Shown: positions 35,448-44,394 of the stretch, piece by piece | How positions within the stretch are numbered: position 1 is the stretch's first letter | Layout: each line of letters opens with the position of its first letter | NCBI GenBank assembly: GCA_963776195.1 | Contig: CAVZMO010000001.1 | Span: 14,538-78,537, forward strand | Length of the DNA stretch: 64,000 bases | Reading direction: 5' to 3' | From: CAVZMO01 sp963776195 | GTDB lineage: Bacteria; Nitrospirota; Thermodesulfovibrionia; Thermodesulfovibrionales; SM23-35 | Program-made: the position numbers and the translations under genes | The notes under the pieces: model-generated | Databases searched by the model: none | What the model saw: only the letters and a program-made list of their open reading frames with translations | Told to the model about the DNA's origin: nothing

Positions 35448-36238
35448 CTATCCCTCTCTCCCCAATTCCTTTGACCTGTTAGCCGCCGCCTGAATTACAG
35501 CAGCGACGATATCTTTAAACCCTCTTTCTTCAAAGGCTTTGATACCCGCTGCCGTAGTTCCGCCCGGTGACGTGACCATCTCCCTGAGTCTGTCGGGCGG
35601 CATCCCCGTCTCAAGGAGTTTTGCCGTACCGATCAAGCGTCTGTATGGCGAGTTCGGCCGCATTATCTCTGTTGAGCCCCATTATGACCCCTGAATCTAT
35701 CATGTTCTCGACAAAATAAGCGATAAATCCCGGACCGCTCCCTGAAAGGCGGTTACAGCATCCATATATTTTTCAGGGAGAACAAGGACTTTTCCGACGG
35801 ACATAAAAATATCCCGCACCATGACCATTTCCTTATCTTGAATGCATTCGCACAGTGACAGGACGGACATGCCCTCCTGAACGAGCGCCGGGGTGTTCGG
35901 CATGACACGGATTATCTTTGATGTCTTCAGCCTCGCTGTGAGATACGAGAGTGTTATACCGGCAGCTATCGATACTATCAGTTTGTCGTTCGAAGATTCA
36001 GATCGGAAATCCCGGCGGTGACATCATCCATATTCTGCGGTTTAACCGCGAGTATAATAATATTGCAATTTCGGACAACTTCTTTATTGTCAGGAGTAGT
36101 CTTTACACCATATTCCTTTTCGAGATAGGCACGCCTCTCCTGTCTCGGTTCAGAGACCGTGATATCCTTACCCCCGCCTTGAACCATCCCCTTTATCAAA
36201 GCCTCCGCCATATTCCCGCCACCGATAAAACCGATCAT
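35448..36238 (-). CDS. proC: Pyrroline-5-carboxylate reductase (three frameshifts)
   Basis: Last step of proline synthesis. The N-terminal frame has MIGFIGGGNMAEALIKG (NAD(P)-binding) and IIILAVKPQNM. After a break near 35985 the sequence continues KLIVSIAAGITLSYL and RVMPNTPALVQEGMSVL. After a second near 35748 it reads SGSGPGFIAYFVENMID. After a third near 35655 it ends ETGMPPDRLREMVTSPGGTT and GIKAFEERGFKDIV. Correcting all three gives about 265 residues. The pattern of insertions and deletions suggests sequence error rather than decay. Confidence 0.88.
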
Positions 36239-36242
36239 TGAT

Positions 36243-36946
36243 TTATCTCCTTTCTTGGAATATCCCCGTTCCTATCCTCACCATTGTCGCACCTTCAAGG
36301 ATAGCAACCTCGAAGTCATTTGTCATCCCCATGGAAAGCTCCGGCAGCTTATAACCCTTCACTTTCCGCACTTGTCCCTTAATTCTCTCAGTTCTCTGAA
36401 GTAAGGCCTTGCCATCTCGGGATCGTCGAAGAATGGAGGCATGGTCATGAGGCCTTCGAGTTTAAGGTTCTTCATCCCCGATACGGACCCGATCAAATTC
36501 ATAAGATCTTCCCGGGCCACACCGGATTTCGTTTCTTCCCCGGAAAGTTTTACCTGAATGAGAACTCTCTGGATCTTCCCGGCCTTTTCGGCGTATTTAT
36601 TTATCTCTTCTGCAAGACTGACCGAATCGAGTGAATGGATCATGTCAAAAAGCATTACGGCGATCTTTGCCTTATTTTTCTGAAGGTGTCCGATCAGATG
36701 CCATTCCATCTCCGAATCCCGGATTTCGGACCTCAGGGTTGATATTTTTTCTTTTGCTTCCTGGACCCTGTTCTCCCCGAATACCCTCAGACCCAGTTCT
36801 ATCGCCTCTTTTATCCTATCGATATCAACCGTCTTTGTGACGGCAACAAGTTTTATATCAAAGGGGCCCCTTCCGGACCTGATAGCGGCAGAGGAGATCT
36901 TTCGAAATACATTTTTTATGTTATCGAGAAGCACATTAGCAATCAT
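36243..36946 (-). CDS. YggS/PROSC pyridoxal phosphate homeostasis protein (frameshifted)
   Basis: Start ATG 36946 (MIANVLLDNIKNVFRKIS). Longer in-frame starts reach 37072 but are not conserved. Motifs are IKLVAVTKTVD (PLP lysine), FGENRVQEAKEKI, WHLIGHLQKNKAK and LEGLMTMPPFFDD. The frame ends at DKCGK. Past a break near 36362, KVKGYKLPELSMGMTNDFEV and VRIGTGIFQERR* complete the protein, about 235 residues. It starts the proC-yggT-divIVA-hisS cluster. Confidence 0.87.
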
Positions 36947-37092
36947 CTGATCAGAGATACGGATTATTAGTCCTCTTAGCGTTTTTTTTACGACAAAAAA
37001 TTTCGTCCTTTGTCCGATTGATATTTTAGCATAATGGGACAGCGATTGAAGTTGTATGGGTTTATATATCACGCCCTAATACGAAAGGGGTC

Positions 37093-38724
37093 TCATGAAG
37101 AGAGGGCCTTTTGATACTCTTCCCACAACCGGTCTTTCCCCGTCCCGATGTCGATGAAATCCCAGGGGAGTGCTTCGCCGAATTCTTTTTTTCTGAAAAT
37201 ATAAAAATCCTTGTTGATTCCGGATACCTCCGTCGCCTTCATCCAGTCCCCGGAATTCGCAATTTCTTCAAGCACCTGAGACAAACGACGGTCTCCCACG
37301 GAAAACATTCCCTGCATATACGCATATTTGGGGACATCGTGAAAAACCTTAACTCCTTTTAAGGGAATGATTCCCTTTTTTATTATCTTAAGCCTTTCCC
37401 TGACCTCAAAGGGTGACTCCATCGGATGCCACTGAAAAGGCGTGAAGGGTTTCGGGACAAAGGTGCTGACACTCAAGGTAATGTTTCCTGATGCCGAAAT
37501 ATCCCTGATCTTTCCTGCAAGGTCGATGATCCCTTCTATGTCCTCCCTCGTTTCTGTAGGCAGGCCGACCATGAAATAGAGTCTCAGGTTCCGGATACCC
37601 TTTGCGAACAGGAGATCCGCAGTATAAAGGATGTCTTCCTCTGAGATCATTTTGTTGATCACCTTCCGCAGTCGTTCCGTACCTGCCTCGGGCGCGATCG
37701 AGACGCTCTTGTGGCCTTTGATTAAACCCACCAGTTCAGCGCTTTTGCTGCTTGCCCTCAGGGAGGTGATAGAGAAATCAACCTCGGGGATTTTCAATAT
37801 GTCTTTTGCATAAGGGTGGTCCGAAAGAGAAGGACCTACGAGCCCTATCCTCTTTGTCTTTGAAAGGGCTGTCCGGATCTCTTCCTCAATCGCAGGAAGT
37901 TCTTTCCTTCGCGGAGGGTTGTAGATTTTGCCGGCAACGCAGAACCTGCAATTCCAGGGACAGCCTCTCATCGCCTCGATCAGGAACATTTCGGAGAATT
38001 CCGTCTCGGAAGTGACAATAGAAGTCGTGATCTTCGAAGCGGAGATATCTTTCAGGTACTGCCGTTTGATGGTCCCGGGTGCGCCTTCAGAGGCGTGTCT
38101 CCCGGAAATTTTTCCTTCAGCATCATAGGATACGCTATAGAATTTGGGGATATAAAGGCCTTCGATACCCAGTGACCTTTTGAGAACTTCGGACCTGCTC
38201 GAAGATGTCTTATAGATGCCGAGGAATTCGGGGAGCATCTCCTCTGCCTCGCCTATAAAACATATGTCGAAAAAATCGGCAACGGGTTCGGGATTAAAAA
38301 AGGCGCATACTCCGCCCATAATGATTAAGGGATGACGGGGGTTCCTCCCGGAACTTCTCCGGGGCAGTCTTGCCAAATCGAGGATTTTCAGGATATTCGG
38401 GTAATCGTTTTCGAAGGAGACCGAAAAAGCTACGATGTCGAAACGGTTCAGCGCTCTTTTCGATTCCATGGAAAAGAGCTCGGTATCAGTCCTCACATAC
38501 TCGTCGATGTCCTTGTCCTCAGGCAGGAAAGCCCTCTCGCAGACAATGTCTTTCATGCCGTTCAGAAGTCCGTAAAGCCCCTGTAAACCGAGGTTTGACA
38601 TCCCGACATGGTAGGTATTCGGAAAGACAAGGGCGATGGTAATCTTGCCCCCGGGGTCTTTGTAAACGGTGCCCTTTTCCTTGGACAGCAGGAATTCTAT
38701 TTTCTCTCTGATCTTCCGGCTCAT
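37093..38724 (-). CDS. B12-binding-type radical SAM protein
   Basis: ATG 38724 (MSRKIREKIEFLLSKEKG) overlaps the DUF3786 stop and is preferred to 38760. The N-terminal half has a B12-binding-like fold (NTYHVGMSNLGLQGLYGLLN and LIIMGGVCAFFNPEPVADFF). The radical SAM motif is RGCPWNCRFCVAG. APEAGTERLRKVINK and MVGLPTETREDIEGI follow. It is about 543 residues. It resembles large TIGR03960-type radical SAM proteins, which are often followed by a second domain that is absent here. The substrate is unknown. Confidence 0.8.
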   Translation of the reverse strand: MSRKIREKIEFLLSKEKGTVYKDPGGKITIALVFPNTYHVGMSNLGLQGLYGLLNGMKDIVCERAFLPEDKDIDEYVRTDTELFSMESKRALNRFDIVAFSVSFENDYPNILKILDLARLPRRSSGRNPRHPLIIMGGVCAFFNPEPVADFFDICFIGEAEEMLPEFLGIYKTSSSRSEVLKRSLGIEGLYIPKFYSVSYDAEGKISGRHASEGAPGTIKRQYLKDISASKITTSIVTSETEFSEMFLIEAMRGCPWNCRFCVAGKIYNPPRRKELPAIEEEIRTALSKTKRIGLVGPSLSDHPYAKDILKIPEVDFSITSLRASSKSAELVGLIKGHKSVSIAPEAGTERLRKVINKMISEEDILYTADLLFAKGIRNLRLYFMVGLPTETREDIEGIIDLAGKIRDISASGNITLSVSTFVPKPFTPFQWHPMESPFEVRERLKIIKKGIIPLKGVKVFHDVPKYAYMQGMFSVGDRRLSQVLEEIANSGDWMKATEVSGINKDFYIFRKKEFGEALPWDFIDIGTGKDRLWEEYQKALSS

Positions 38725-39325
38725 AGCATCACTAAAACACTTATCATGGCTATCGACCATATGATATCAATCGGAAGCTGGATTTCGCACGAGCCGTCAA
38801 GGAGGAGGTCCGCCCTCGGAGGAAACTCCTCATCGGCAGACCATAAAATCAAAGTCACCGGTATCCTGGGCATCGGGAGAAGTTTTAAGGAAGCATCGCC
38901 GAAACCCAGGACTTCTGCACAGAGTTCCTTCCCTTTTTCCAGTGAAAGCTTTTTTATCGGAGCCGTATTTTTTGCACAGGGCGTCCAAAGGAACGACATG
39001 ACTCCCCCTGAAGAACATATCCCCGCCTTTTATATTGACCGGTTTAACGAGTTTCCCGGTGAGCGGGATGTCTTTTGCGCGAATCAGATACCAGAGGCAG
39101 GAGTGTTTGAAAAGATAACCGTATCTTTCTACGAAGTCCTGACTTAAAGGACCTGTCGTTTTAATAGTTTTTTTTTCGGGTCTTATATAAAACTCCGCAC
39201 AAAATGATCTCAGTGTATAGACACCGCAGATTTGCATCGAATGTCACGGATGCGTTTGCGCAGATGAGCGAAGGATCAGCGCTTTTTAGTATCTCCCACG
39301 CCTTTTCTTCTCCCGCGGATGTCAT
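38721..39325 (-). CDS. DUF3786 domain protein (two frameshifts)
   Basis: Frame 1 from ATG 39325 gives MTSAGEEKAWEILKSADPSL and TFDANLRC. After a one-base insertion near 39222, YTLRSFCAEFYIRPEKK and GPLSQDFVERYGYLFKHSCL to HVVPLDALCKKYGSDKKAF follow. After a second near 38925 the frame gives GKELCAEVLGFGDASLKLLP and ILWSADEEFPPRADLLLDGS. The parts join into about 200 residues with the DUF3786 signature. The stop overlaps the radical SAM start (ATGCTATGAG). Confidence 0.8.
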
Positions 39326-39425
39326 AAATTACTATAACACAAGAAATTGCGCTCCATTCCGATACACGACAAAGAATATGGATTTATTCTTGGAACTCGA
39401 GCCTGTTTCAGGTTATACTAACCAA

Positions 39426-39593
39426 ATGAAGTGCAAAAAATGCGGCGGTAAGATCAGGATCGCCTTTGGGTGAAGGGGCGTATCTTTACACTGCACGGAG
39501 TGCGGTGAGATCTTTTCCGTAGACGAATACGCCAATGAAATGAATGAAGAGACGTGGGAGAGAATAGCCCGCCGCCCTTGTGACAGAGCCTGA
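39426..39593 (+). pseudogene. Small dual-CxxC zinc-ribbon protein with in-frame TGA
   Basis: ATG 39426 reads MKCKKCGGKIRIAFG, then TGA at 39471-39473. The same frame continues RGVSLHCTECGEIFSVDEYA and on to CDRA* at 39593. The two CxxC pairs (CKKC and CTEC) together make a zinc ribbon of about 55 residues, so the TGA interrupts one domain. A TGG-to-TGA change or local error is the simplest reading. Confidence 0.55.
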
Positions 39594-39647
39594 GGACGGA
39601 AACAGTAGCTGCTGTTTATGCCTGATCTGCAATCCGGGAGAGGTTCT

Positions 39648-40385
39648 TTATGAGGCTTTTCTTTCAAGCTCCATGCACAAATTGAATCTGTCCGGTCTTT
39701 TAATAGAGCGCACATACATTACAACGTGCTCCCCGGAATAGAAGTGTTGTTTCAGGAGCATGGCCGCCGAGCCCTCGGGGCATCTGATAATCCTTGCCTC
39801 ATCAGACTTTAGGTAAGTGATCTCGGTATACGTTTTCACTTTTGTTATCTTAACGCCGTATTTCTTTTCAAAAAGTTCAAACAGAGACTGATGCTCGACA
39901 TCCTCTTCGAGAAGTAACGGGCAGACATGGTAGGGGATATAAGATTCCTGGAGTAAGACAGGCTCATTGCCGGTGTGATGAAGCCGTTTGATATAAATAA
40001 CATATTGATCTTTGGGGATATCAAACCTGACATTAATATCGTCCCTGGGCACCATGACCATGCGTGCGAGAGCTGTTGAGGAGAGGGGAAGGTCCTCTTG
40101 AAAAAGCAGTTCCCTGAAGTTGGTGTGCATTGTTAATCCTTCAGGAACGATGTTTTTGAGGATGAAAGTGCCTCTTCCCTGCTGGCGTTTGAGGTACCCC
40201 TGTCCGGCAAGTTCTAAAACGGAATTTCTTACGGTTGCCCTGCTTACGTTGTACATCCTGCAAAGCTCGCTTTCCGTAGGAATCTGTGAGCCGACGGGCC
40301 ACTCATCGGTATCGATCTTTTTCTTGATTATTTCGCAAAGCTGCACATAGAGTTTCTGGTGATTTTCTCTGTCGATCAGGTTCAT
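39648..40385 (-). CDS. GntR/HutC-family transcriptional regulator
   Basis: 245 residues. The N-terminal winged helix is PVGSQIPTESELCRMYNVSR then ATVRNSVLELAGQGYLKRQQ with GRGTFI. The C-terminal UTRA ligand domain runs from about residue 95 (YVIYIKRLHHTGNEPVLLQE). It starts divergently from a long gap before the dienelactone hydrolase gene. The ligand is unknown. Confidence 0.92.
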   Translation of the reverse strand: MNLIDRENHQKLYVQLCEIIKKKIDTDEWPVGSQIPTESELCRMYNVSRATVRNSVLELAGQGYLKRQQGRGTFILKNIVPEGLTMHTNFRELLFQEDLPLSSTALARMVMVPRDDINVRFDIPKDQYVIYIKRLHHTGNEPVLLQESYIPYHVCPLLLEEDVEHQSLFELFEKKYGVKITKVKTYTEITYLKSDEARIIRCPEGSAAMLLKQHFYSGEHVVMYVRSIKRPDRFNLCMELERKAS

Positions 40386-40739
40386 TTTCTTAGTTGCTCC
40401 GCACCTTTCTGTTCAAATTTTGTTTATGACGCCATGTTTTATTAACAACTTCCGTGCCAAAGGTAATTTGTGCTGTAAATCGGGGAGATGCGGGATATCG
40501 GCAATCGGCGGTGACCCGTGCAATGATTCAAAGTGCAACATGTGTCCCAGGGAAAATTCAAAAAGGCGAAATTGAGATTACCAGGCGCGCTGTTGTCCAC
40601 GTGAGCTTTTTGTTGCGTGTCAATATATCATGGTTGCTTTTTGCAACGCTTGCAGATTCCGATCTATTCCTGCCGTCAGTTGTCTCTCCAACCATATATT
40701 GATAAACTTTAATTATCTAAAAAAATCACGGAGGGTATT
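40386..40739. other. Divergent intergenic region between GntR and dienelactone hydrolase genes
   Basis: No gene seen. A short hairpin GTTGC-TTTTT-GCAAC occurs near 40633-40647. CGGAGGG just before 40740 is the ribosome site of the hydrolase. Promoters for both flanking genes are probably here, but I cannot pick one confidently. Confidence 0.35.
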
Positions 40740-41546
40740 ATGCGAAATACATATCTGATATCGATCATGATGTTGTTGACATTGTTACTCGCAAGATCTG
40801 TTCAAGCTAAGCCGGATATCGAGGGAACGTTAGTGGAATACAGTGCAAAAGGTGTGGTGATGAAGGGGTATCTTGCGTATGACAAGAATATTACGGGCAA
40901 GAGGCCGGGCGTGCTGGTGGTACATGAATGGTGGGGACTGAACGACTATGCAAGGAAGCGTGCCCGCATGCTGGCAGAACTGGGATATGCAGCCCTGGCG
41001 GTTGATATGTACGGAGACGGGAAGCAGGCAGAGCATCCTGATGAGGCCGGCAAGTTTTCATCAGAGCTCATGAAGAACTTTGAGACTGCAAAAGGTAGAT
41101 TCATTGCCGCTATGGAATTTCTGAAAGAGCAACCTATTGTCGATCCTCAGAAGATTGCAGCAGTAGGGTATTGTTTTGGCGGAGGTATTGTACTCAACAT
41201 GGCAAGGCAGGGTGTTGATCTAAAGGGAGTTGCAAGCTTTCATGGGAACCTTTCTGCAGTAGAGCCTGCTAAACTGGGTTCTGTGAAGGCAAAGATACTT
41301 GTCCTTCATGGCGCTGACGACAAGTTCATTACAGTGGAGCAGATCGAGGCTTTCAAGAATGAGATGAAAAATGCTGGAGCTGATTTCCGGTTTATTTCAT
41401 ATCCCGGTGCACTCCACAGCTTCACCAATCCGGAGGCTGATGAATATGGCAAGAAATTTAATATTCCGGTTGCCTACAATGCAGAGGCGGACAAGAAGTC
41501 CTGGGAGGAACTGAAGGAATTCCTTAGGCAGATATTTTTAAAATAG
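40740..41546 (+). CDS. Exported dienelactone hydrolase family protein
   Basis: 268 residues with a signal peptide (ISIMMLLTLLLARSVQA, cleavage near 23). Alpha/beta hydrolase motifs are PGVLVVHEWWGLNDYARKRA, the nucleophile elbow AVGYCFGGG (Cys replacing Ser as in dienelactone hydrolase), the acid HGADDKFI and the catalytic His in YPGALHSFTNP. The natural substrate is not determined. An excellent ribosome site (CGGAGGG) precedes ATG. Confidence 0.92.
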   Translation: MRNTYLISIMMLLTLLLARSVQAKPDIEGTLVEYSAKGVVMKGYLAYDKNITGKRPGVLVVHEWWGLNDYARKRARMLAELGYAALAVDMYGDGKQAEHPDEAGKFSSELMKNFETAKGRFIAAMEFLKEQPIVDPQKIAAVGYCFGGGIVLNMARQGVDLKGVASFHGNLSAVEPAKLGSVKAKILVLHGADDKFITVEQIEAFKNEMKNAGADFRFISYPGALHSFTNPEADEYGKKFNIPVAYNAEADKKSWEELKEFLRQIFLK

Positions 41547-41585
41547 GGAACCTCGTTTACTTCCGTATCGTTAAATATGGCTGGG

Positions 41586-41659
41586 CCCGGCGCGCCCACT
41601 CGCTCTGAGGATATTTTTCCGAAAGAGTGTCGTATGCCCGGCGAAGCGCGCTTGCCTCG
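41586..41659 (+). repeat. 74-bp direct repeat, copy 1 (upstream of higBA)
   Basis: From CCCGGCGCGCCCACTCG to GCGCTTGCCTCG, 72 of 74 bases match 42685-42758. The two copies flank the HigBA module. The rest of the 329-base gap to 41875 holds only the higB promoter. Confidence 0.8.
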
Positions 41660-41832
41660 ATTTGGGATAAATACGCAGTTTCAAGTCGGGAGTTGGAAAG
41701 CGACCGTGCTGAGGCACTGAAGACGCTGGATGGGTTTCTCCAAGGTCTTGGATACCTCGGAGGAAGTGTGAAGTCAGAAGAGGAAAGTTTGAGATGAGTG
41801 AAAACAGGATAACAACCCCGTACGAAAACAGC

Positions 41833-41861
41833 TTGACACCTGTAACCGTAAGGGTTACACT
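41833..41861 (+). promoter_or_regulatory. higBA promoter with overlapping operator palindrome
   Basis: TTGACA (41833-41838) and TACACT (41856-41861) with a 17-base spacer. A perfect inverted repeat TGTAACC-GTAAG-GGTTACA (41841-41859) lies between and over the -10 box, the expected place for antitoxin autorepression. Confidence 0.65.
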
Positions 41862-41875
41862 ATAAGCATGGAAGG

Positions 41876-42154
41876 ATGATAAAGACCTTCACTCATAAGG
41901 GGCTTGGAGACTTCTTTTACGACGACGCGAAGAAGGGAATCCAGGCCGCTCACGCGCAAAAGCTCGCGGACATTCTGGACAGACTCGATGCCGCGCACGT
42001 GGTGGAGGACATGAGATACCCTGGCTCGGACCTGCATCAGTTGAAAGGACCGCTGAAGGGCTTCTGGGCGGTGAAGGTGTCCGGCAACTGGCGGGTTGTC
42101 TTCACGTTCAGAGAAGGCAACGCCTACCAGGTGAACTATCTCGATTATCACTAG
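41876..42154 (+). CDS. higB: HigB/RelE-superfamily toxin
   Basis: 92 residues: MIKTFTHKGLGDFFYDDAKK, then LHQLKGPLKGFWAVKVSGNW and RVVFTFREGNAYQVNYLDYH. This is the HigB type of ribosome-dependent mRNA interferase, with the toxin gene first. The antitoxin starts 12 bases downstream. Confidence 0.92.
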   Translation: MIKTFTHKGLGDFFYDDAKKGIQAAHAQKLADILDRLDAAHVVEDMRYPGSDLHQLKGPLKGFWAVKVSGNWRVVFTFREGNAYQVNYLDYH

Positions 42155-42166
42155 AGAGGTGAGAAC

Positions 42167-42460
42167 ATGAGAATGCGAAAGAGAATACCCACCCATCCGG
42201 GCGGCATTTTGAAAAGGCAGTACATGGAGCCTTTGTCCCTGACGGTTTCCGATCTCGCCGGGACCCTCGGCGTGTCCAGAAAGACGCTGTCGAAAATCGT
42301 GAACGAGCGCGGCGCCGTGACCCCTGACATGGCGCTTCGTCTCTCCAAGGCGTTTAACACGACCCCGGAACTGTGGCTCAACCTCCAGCGTAATTATGAC
42401 CTCTGGGAAGCCGAGCACAAGTCGGACGACTGGAAGCTGGTCGAGGCGATAGCGGGATAA
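42167..42460 (+). CDS. higA: HigA-type antitoxin
   Basis: 97 residues. IPTHPGGILKRQYMEPLSLT and VSDLAGTLGVSRKTLSKIVN form the XRE-type DNA-binding domain. Residues 60-85 (TPDMALRLSKAFNTTPELWL) are typical of HigA. It neutralises HigB and probably binds the palindrome at 41841-41859. Confidence 0.92.
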   Translation: MRMRKRIPTHPGGILKRQYMEPLSLTVSDLAGTLGVSRKTLSKIVNERGAVTPDMALRLSKAFNTTPELWLNLQRNYDLWEAEHKSDDWKLVEAIAG

Positions 42461-42684
42461 AGGAATTGTGAAGGGAAAAGGGTGAAGTTTGAAATGAAAG
42501 ACAACTTGACCATGAGCGAACCGCAGAGGTCGAAAGGCATGAAATTGTGTCTACTGAATCCTTTTACCCTTTCAACTTCAACCTTCCTTACTGGATTGGG
42601 GTATATGGGATGGGAAGCATGGCACTGAGTCGGCACCAAGTTCTTAATCCCTTATTGCGTGGGGGTTTATTGGAAATGACGATT

Positions 42685-42758
42685 CCCGGCGCGCCCACTC
42701 GCTCTGAGGATATTTTTCCGAAAGTGTGCCGTATGCCCGGCGAAGCGCGCTTGCCTCG
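42685..42758 (+). repeat. 74-bp direct repeat, copy 2 (downstream of higBA)
   Basis: Differs from copy 1 (41586-41659) at two positions, within AAAGTGTGCCGT versus AAAGAGTGTCGT. Confidence 0.8.
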
Positions 42759-42807
42759 TGAGTCTTTTTATATTCAGCGACGCCGACTCCGAAAAGGTAT
42801 TAATTAT

Positions 42808-42830
42808 TTATTGATTCCATGAATCAATAA
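42808..42830. repeat. Perfect 10-bp inverted repeat
   Basis: TTATTGATTC-CAT-GAATCAATAA forms a 10-bp stem with a 3-base loop. It is AT-rich and has no T run, so it is more likely an operator or a recombination relic than a terminator. Confidence 0.5.
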
Positions 42831-42993
42831 GGCACGTGGAGAGTTGTTCTTGATCATGAGTCTTCTCTTCACCTGCTAAGAAACAGTCTTGACATTGCGA
42901 AATTTGTGCGGATTACTGGTCGGAACATAGATCAAGTGTGTGCGTCCCTGCAGCACCTTAAAAAGCGGTGTCAACCGCAAATTGTACGAGTTG

Positions 42994-43470
42994 TCACTGT
43001 CCCATTGCAATAGCCGCTTCAAGCCTTGCCAACTTCTCCGCCACAGAACCTGTATTGTGTTGCGCAGCCTTCAGCTCAGAAGTCAGATTTGTGGCCGTTA
43101 CTACCTCGTCTGACTCAATTGCAGCGGCCAATCGCATCGTTAAGTCAGCAATCGATTCCCATGCGTTTCCGCCGTACATTCTTTTATGTCGCCAGTTTTT
43201 ATTCCCAAACATACCTCTGAGGTCGGAGATTGATACTCGAAATCGTTGCTCGAATACGCCGAGAGCTTTAGTAACTGTCTGAGCTCGTTTTGCCTTGTCA
43301 CGCAAAGTGCTGACCTGTTGCCAGGCACTATCTCGATTCACCGGAAGCGATACTAAAACCCGCCATGGGTCTTTATCGATATACCCTTTGTTGACGAGGT
43401 GCCGGACATTTCGAGCCTCGTGATAAAGCAGCGCTGCAGCATTACAGAGCATCTCAAAGTTTTCTTTCAC
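42994..43470 (-). CDS. Hypothetical helical protein
   Basis: 158 residues, mostly helical (LCNAAALLYHEARNVRHLVN, IADLTMRLAAAIESDEVVTA), with a basic middle (FGNKNWRHKRMYGG). No signal peptide, membrane segment or known family is apparent. It lies alone in the toxin-antitoxin-rich stretch. Confidence 0.5.
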   Translation of the reverse strand: MKENFEMLCNAAALLYHEARNVRHLVNKGYIDKDPWRVLVSLPVNRDSAWQQVSTLRDKAKRAQTVTKALGVFEQRFRVSISDLRGMFGNKNWRHKRMYGGNAWESIADLTMRLAAAIESDEVVTATNLTSELKAAQHNTGSVAEKLARLEAAIAMGQ

Positions 43471-43708
43471 TATTGCTTACACCTTTTTGGCCGTATAGTG
43501 CAACTAACATTTGCTTTTATATTAATTTTGAGTATCTCCAATATATGGCTTCAATTTATGTTCTGTCAATACGGAGGGTTGTTCATGAAATTTGCACTCC
43601 ACCTGCGAGTGCGCAAGCTTGGGACAAAATAAGAACTGTTGAATTCAATTTGTATGAGTTTATATCTATAGGATCTTCAAGAACGAATAAATAAAGGTAT
43701 GCTTTGGT

Positions 43709-43957
43709 CTATTTATAAATGTCCTTTCGGTGACCAATCCTGAGGACTATGATAGTTTCATCTTCGATATCAAATATGACCCTGTAATCTCCGATTCTGA
43801 ACCTGTAAGTGCCAATTTTTGGGTCGGTTAACTTTCGGGAATAATTGAGAGGATCATTTGAATACTCTTTTAACTTAGAGGCGATTCTTTTTTTGACATC
43901 CTGGGTGAGATTATCAATGTCTTTTAATGCTCTGTCAGTTATAACAACCTTAAACAT
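43709..43957 (-). CDS. RelE/ParE-type toxin
   Basis: 82 residues: MFKVVITDRALKDIDNLTQD, then PKIGTYRFRIGDYRVIFDIE and IIVLRIGHRKDIYK, the RelE fold with the C-terminal basic GHRKDIY motif. It overlaps its antitoxin by eight bases. Confidence 0.9.
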   Translation of the reverse strand: MFKVVITDRALKDIDNLTQDVKKRIASKLKEYSNDPLNYSRKLTDPKIGTYRFRIGDYRVIFDIEDETIIVLRIGHRKDIYK

Positions 43958-44147
43958 TAAAGACTTCTTCGAATGGTTTTATTCTGCCTTCTTTGTAATC
44001 TTTTCTCGATTGATCGATGGAACGAAGAAAGCTTTCACTGGAAAGTGCGATCATATCTTCTATTACATCTTCCATCGTTTCCCTGACGGTATTTGATATA
44101 AGCGTTTGCAGTTCCTCGACACTCAAGTCTTTTATTGATGTTCCCAT
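43950..44147 (-). CDS. Antitoxin partner of the RelE-type toxin
   Basis: 65 residues: MGTSIKDLSVEELQTLISNT, then VEDMIEDMIALSSESF-like helix and SRKDYKEGRIKPFEEVF, a pattern of short antitoxins that precede RelE toxins. A clear GGAGG-type site (AAGGAGG) lies just upstream on the minus strand. Confidence 0.8.
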   Translation of the reverse strand: MGTSIKDLSVEELQTLISNTVRETMEDVIEDMIALSSESFLRSIDQSRKDYKEGRIKPFEEVFNV

Positions 44148-44394
44148 ATGGTAACCTCCTTGCTAAATTATATCTGAACTGTCCTTTTTCATCAAACGCT
44201 GTAACTCCCTAGCTGATCACCTGGGGTTGAAAGACACTGGCTTTTAATAAATCGCATAAGAAATAAACAGAATTATTCGGTTATACATAAGTGAGAAGTA
44301 CTGTGAGAAGCGGTGAGATAAACCCGAAACTGCTTTGAATCCTTATTCTAATGTGTAAGCGTATTTCGAGATCTAATCTGACTTACATAAAATA

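Larger units (their letters stand above)
42461..42993. other. Intergenic region with repeat copy and hairpin
   Basis: Holds the second 74-bp repeat (42685-42758) and a long perfect hairpin (42808-42830). No gene is supported. An open frame across the repeat copies the text of the upstream copy and is not credible. Confidence 0.4.

Noticed and set aside
10694..39593. UGA recoding (tryptophan or selenocysteine)
   Set aside because: Many genes here use TGA as a normal stop, no SECIS-like structure is seen, and only two genes show an in-frame TGA.
42547..42822. 91-residue frame containing the 74-bp repeat
   Set aside because: Its middle is the repeat itself, which is also present upstream outside any frame with a proper start.
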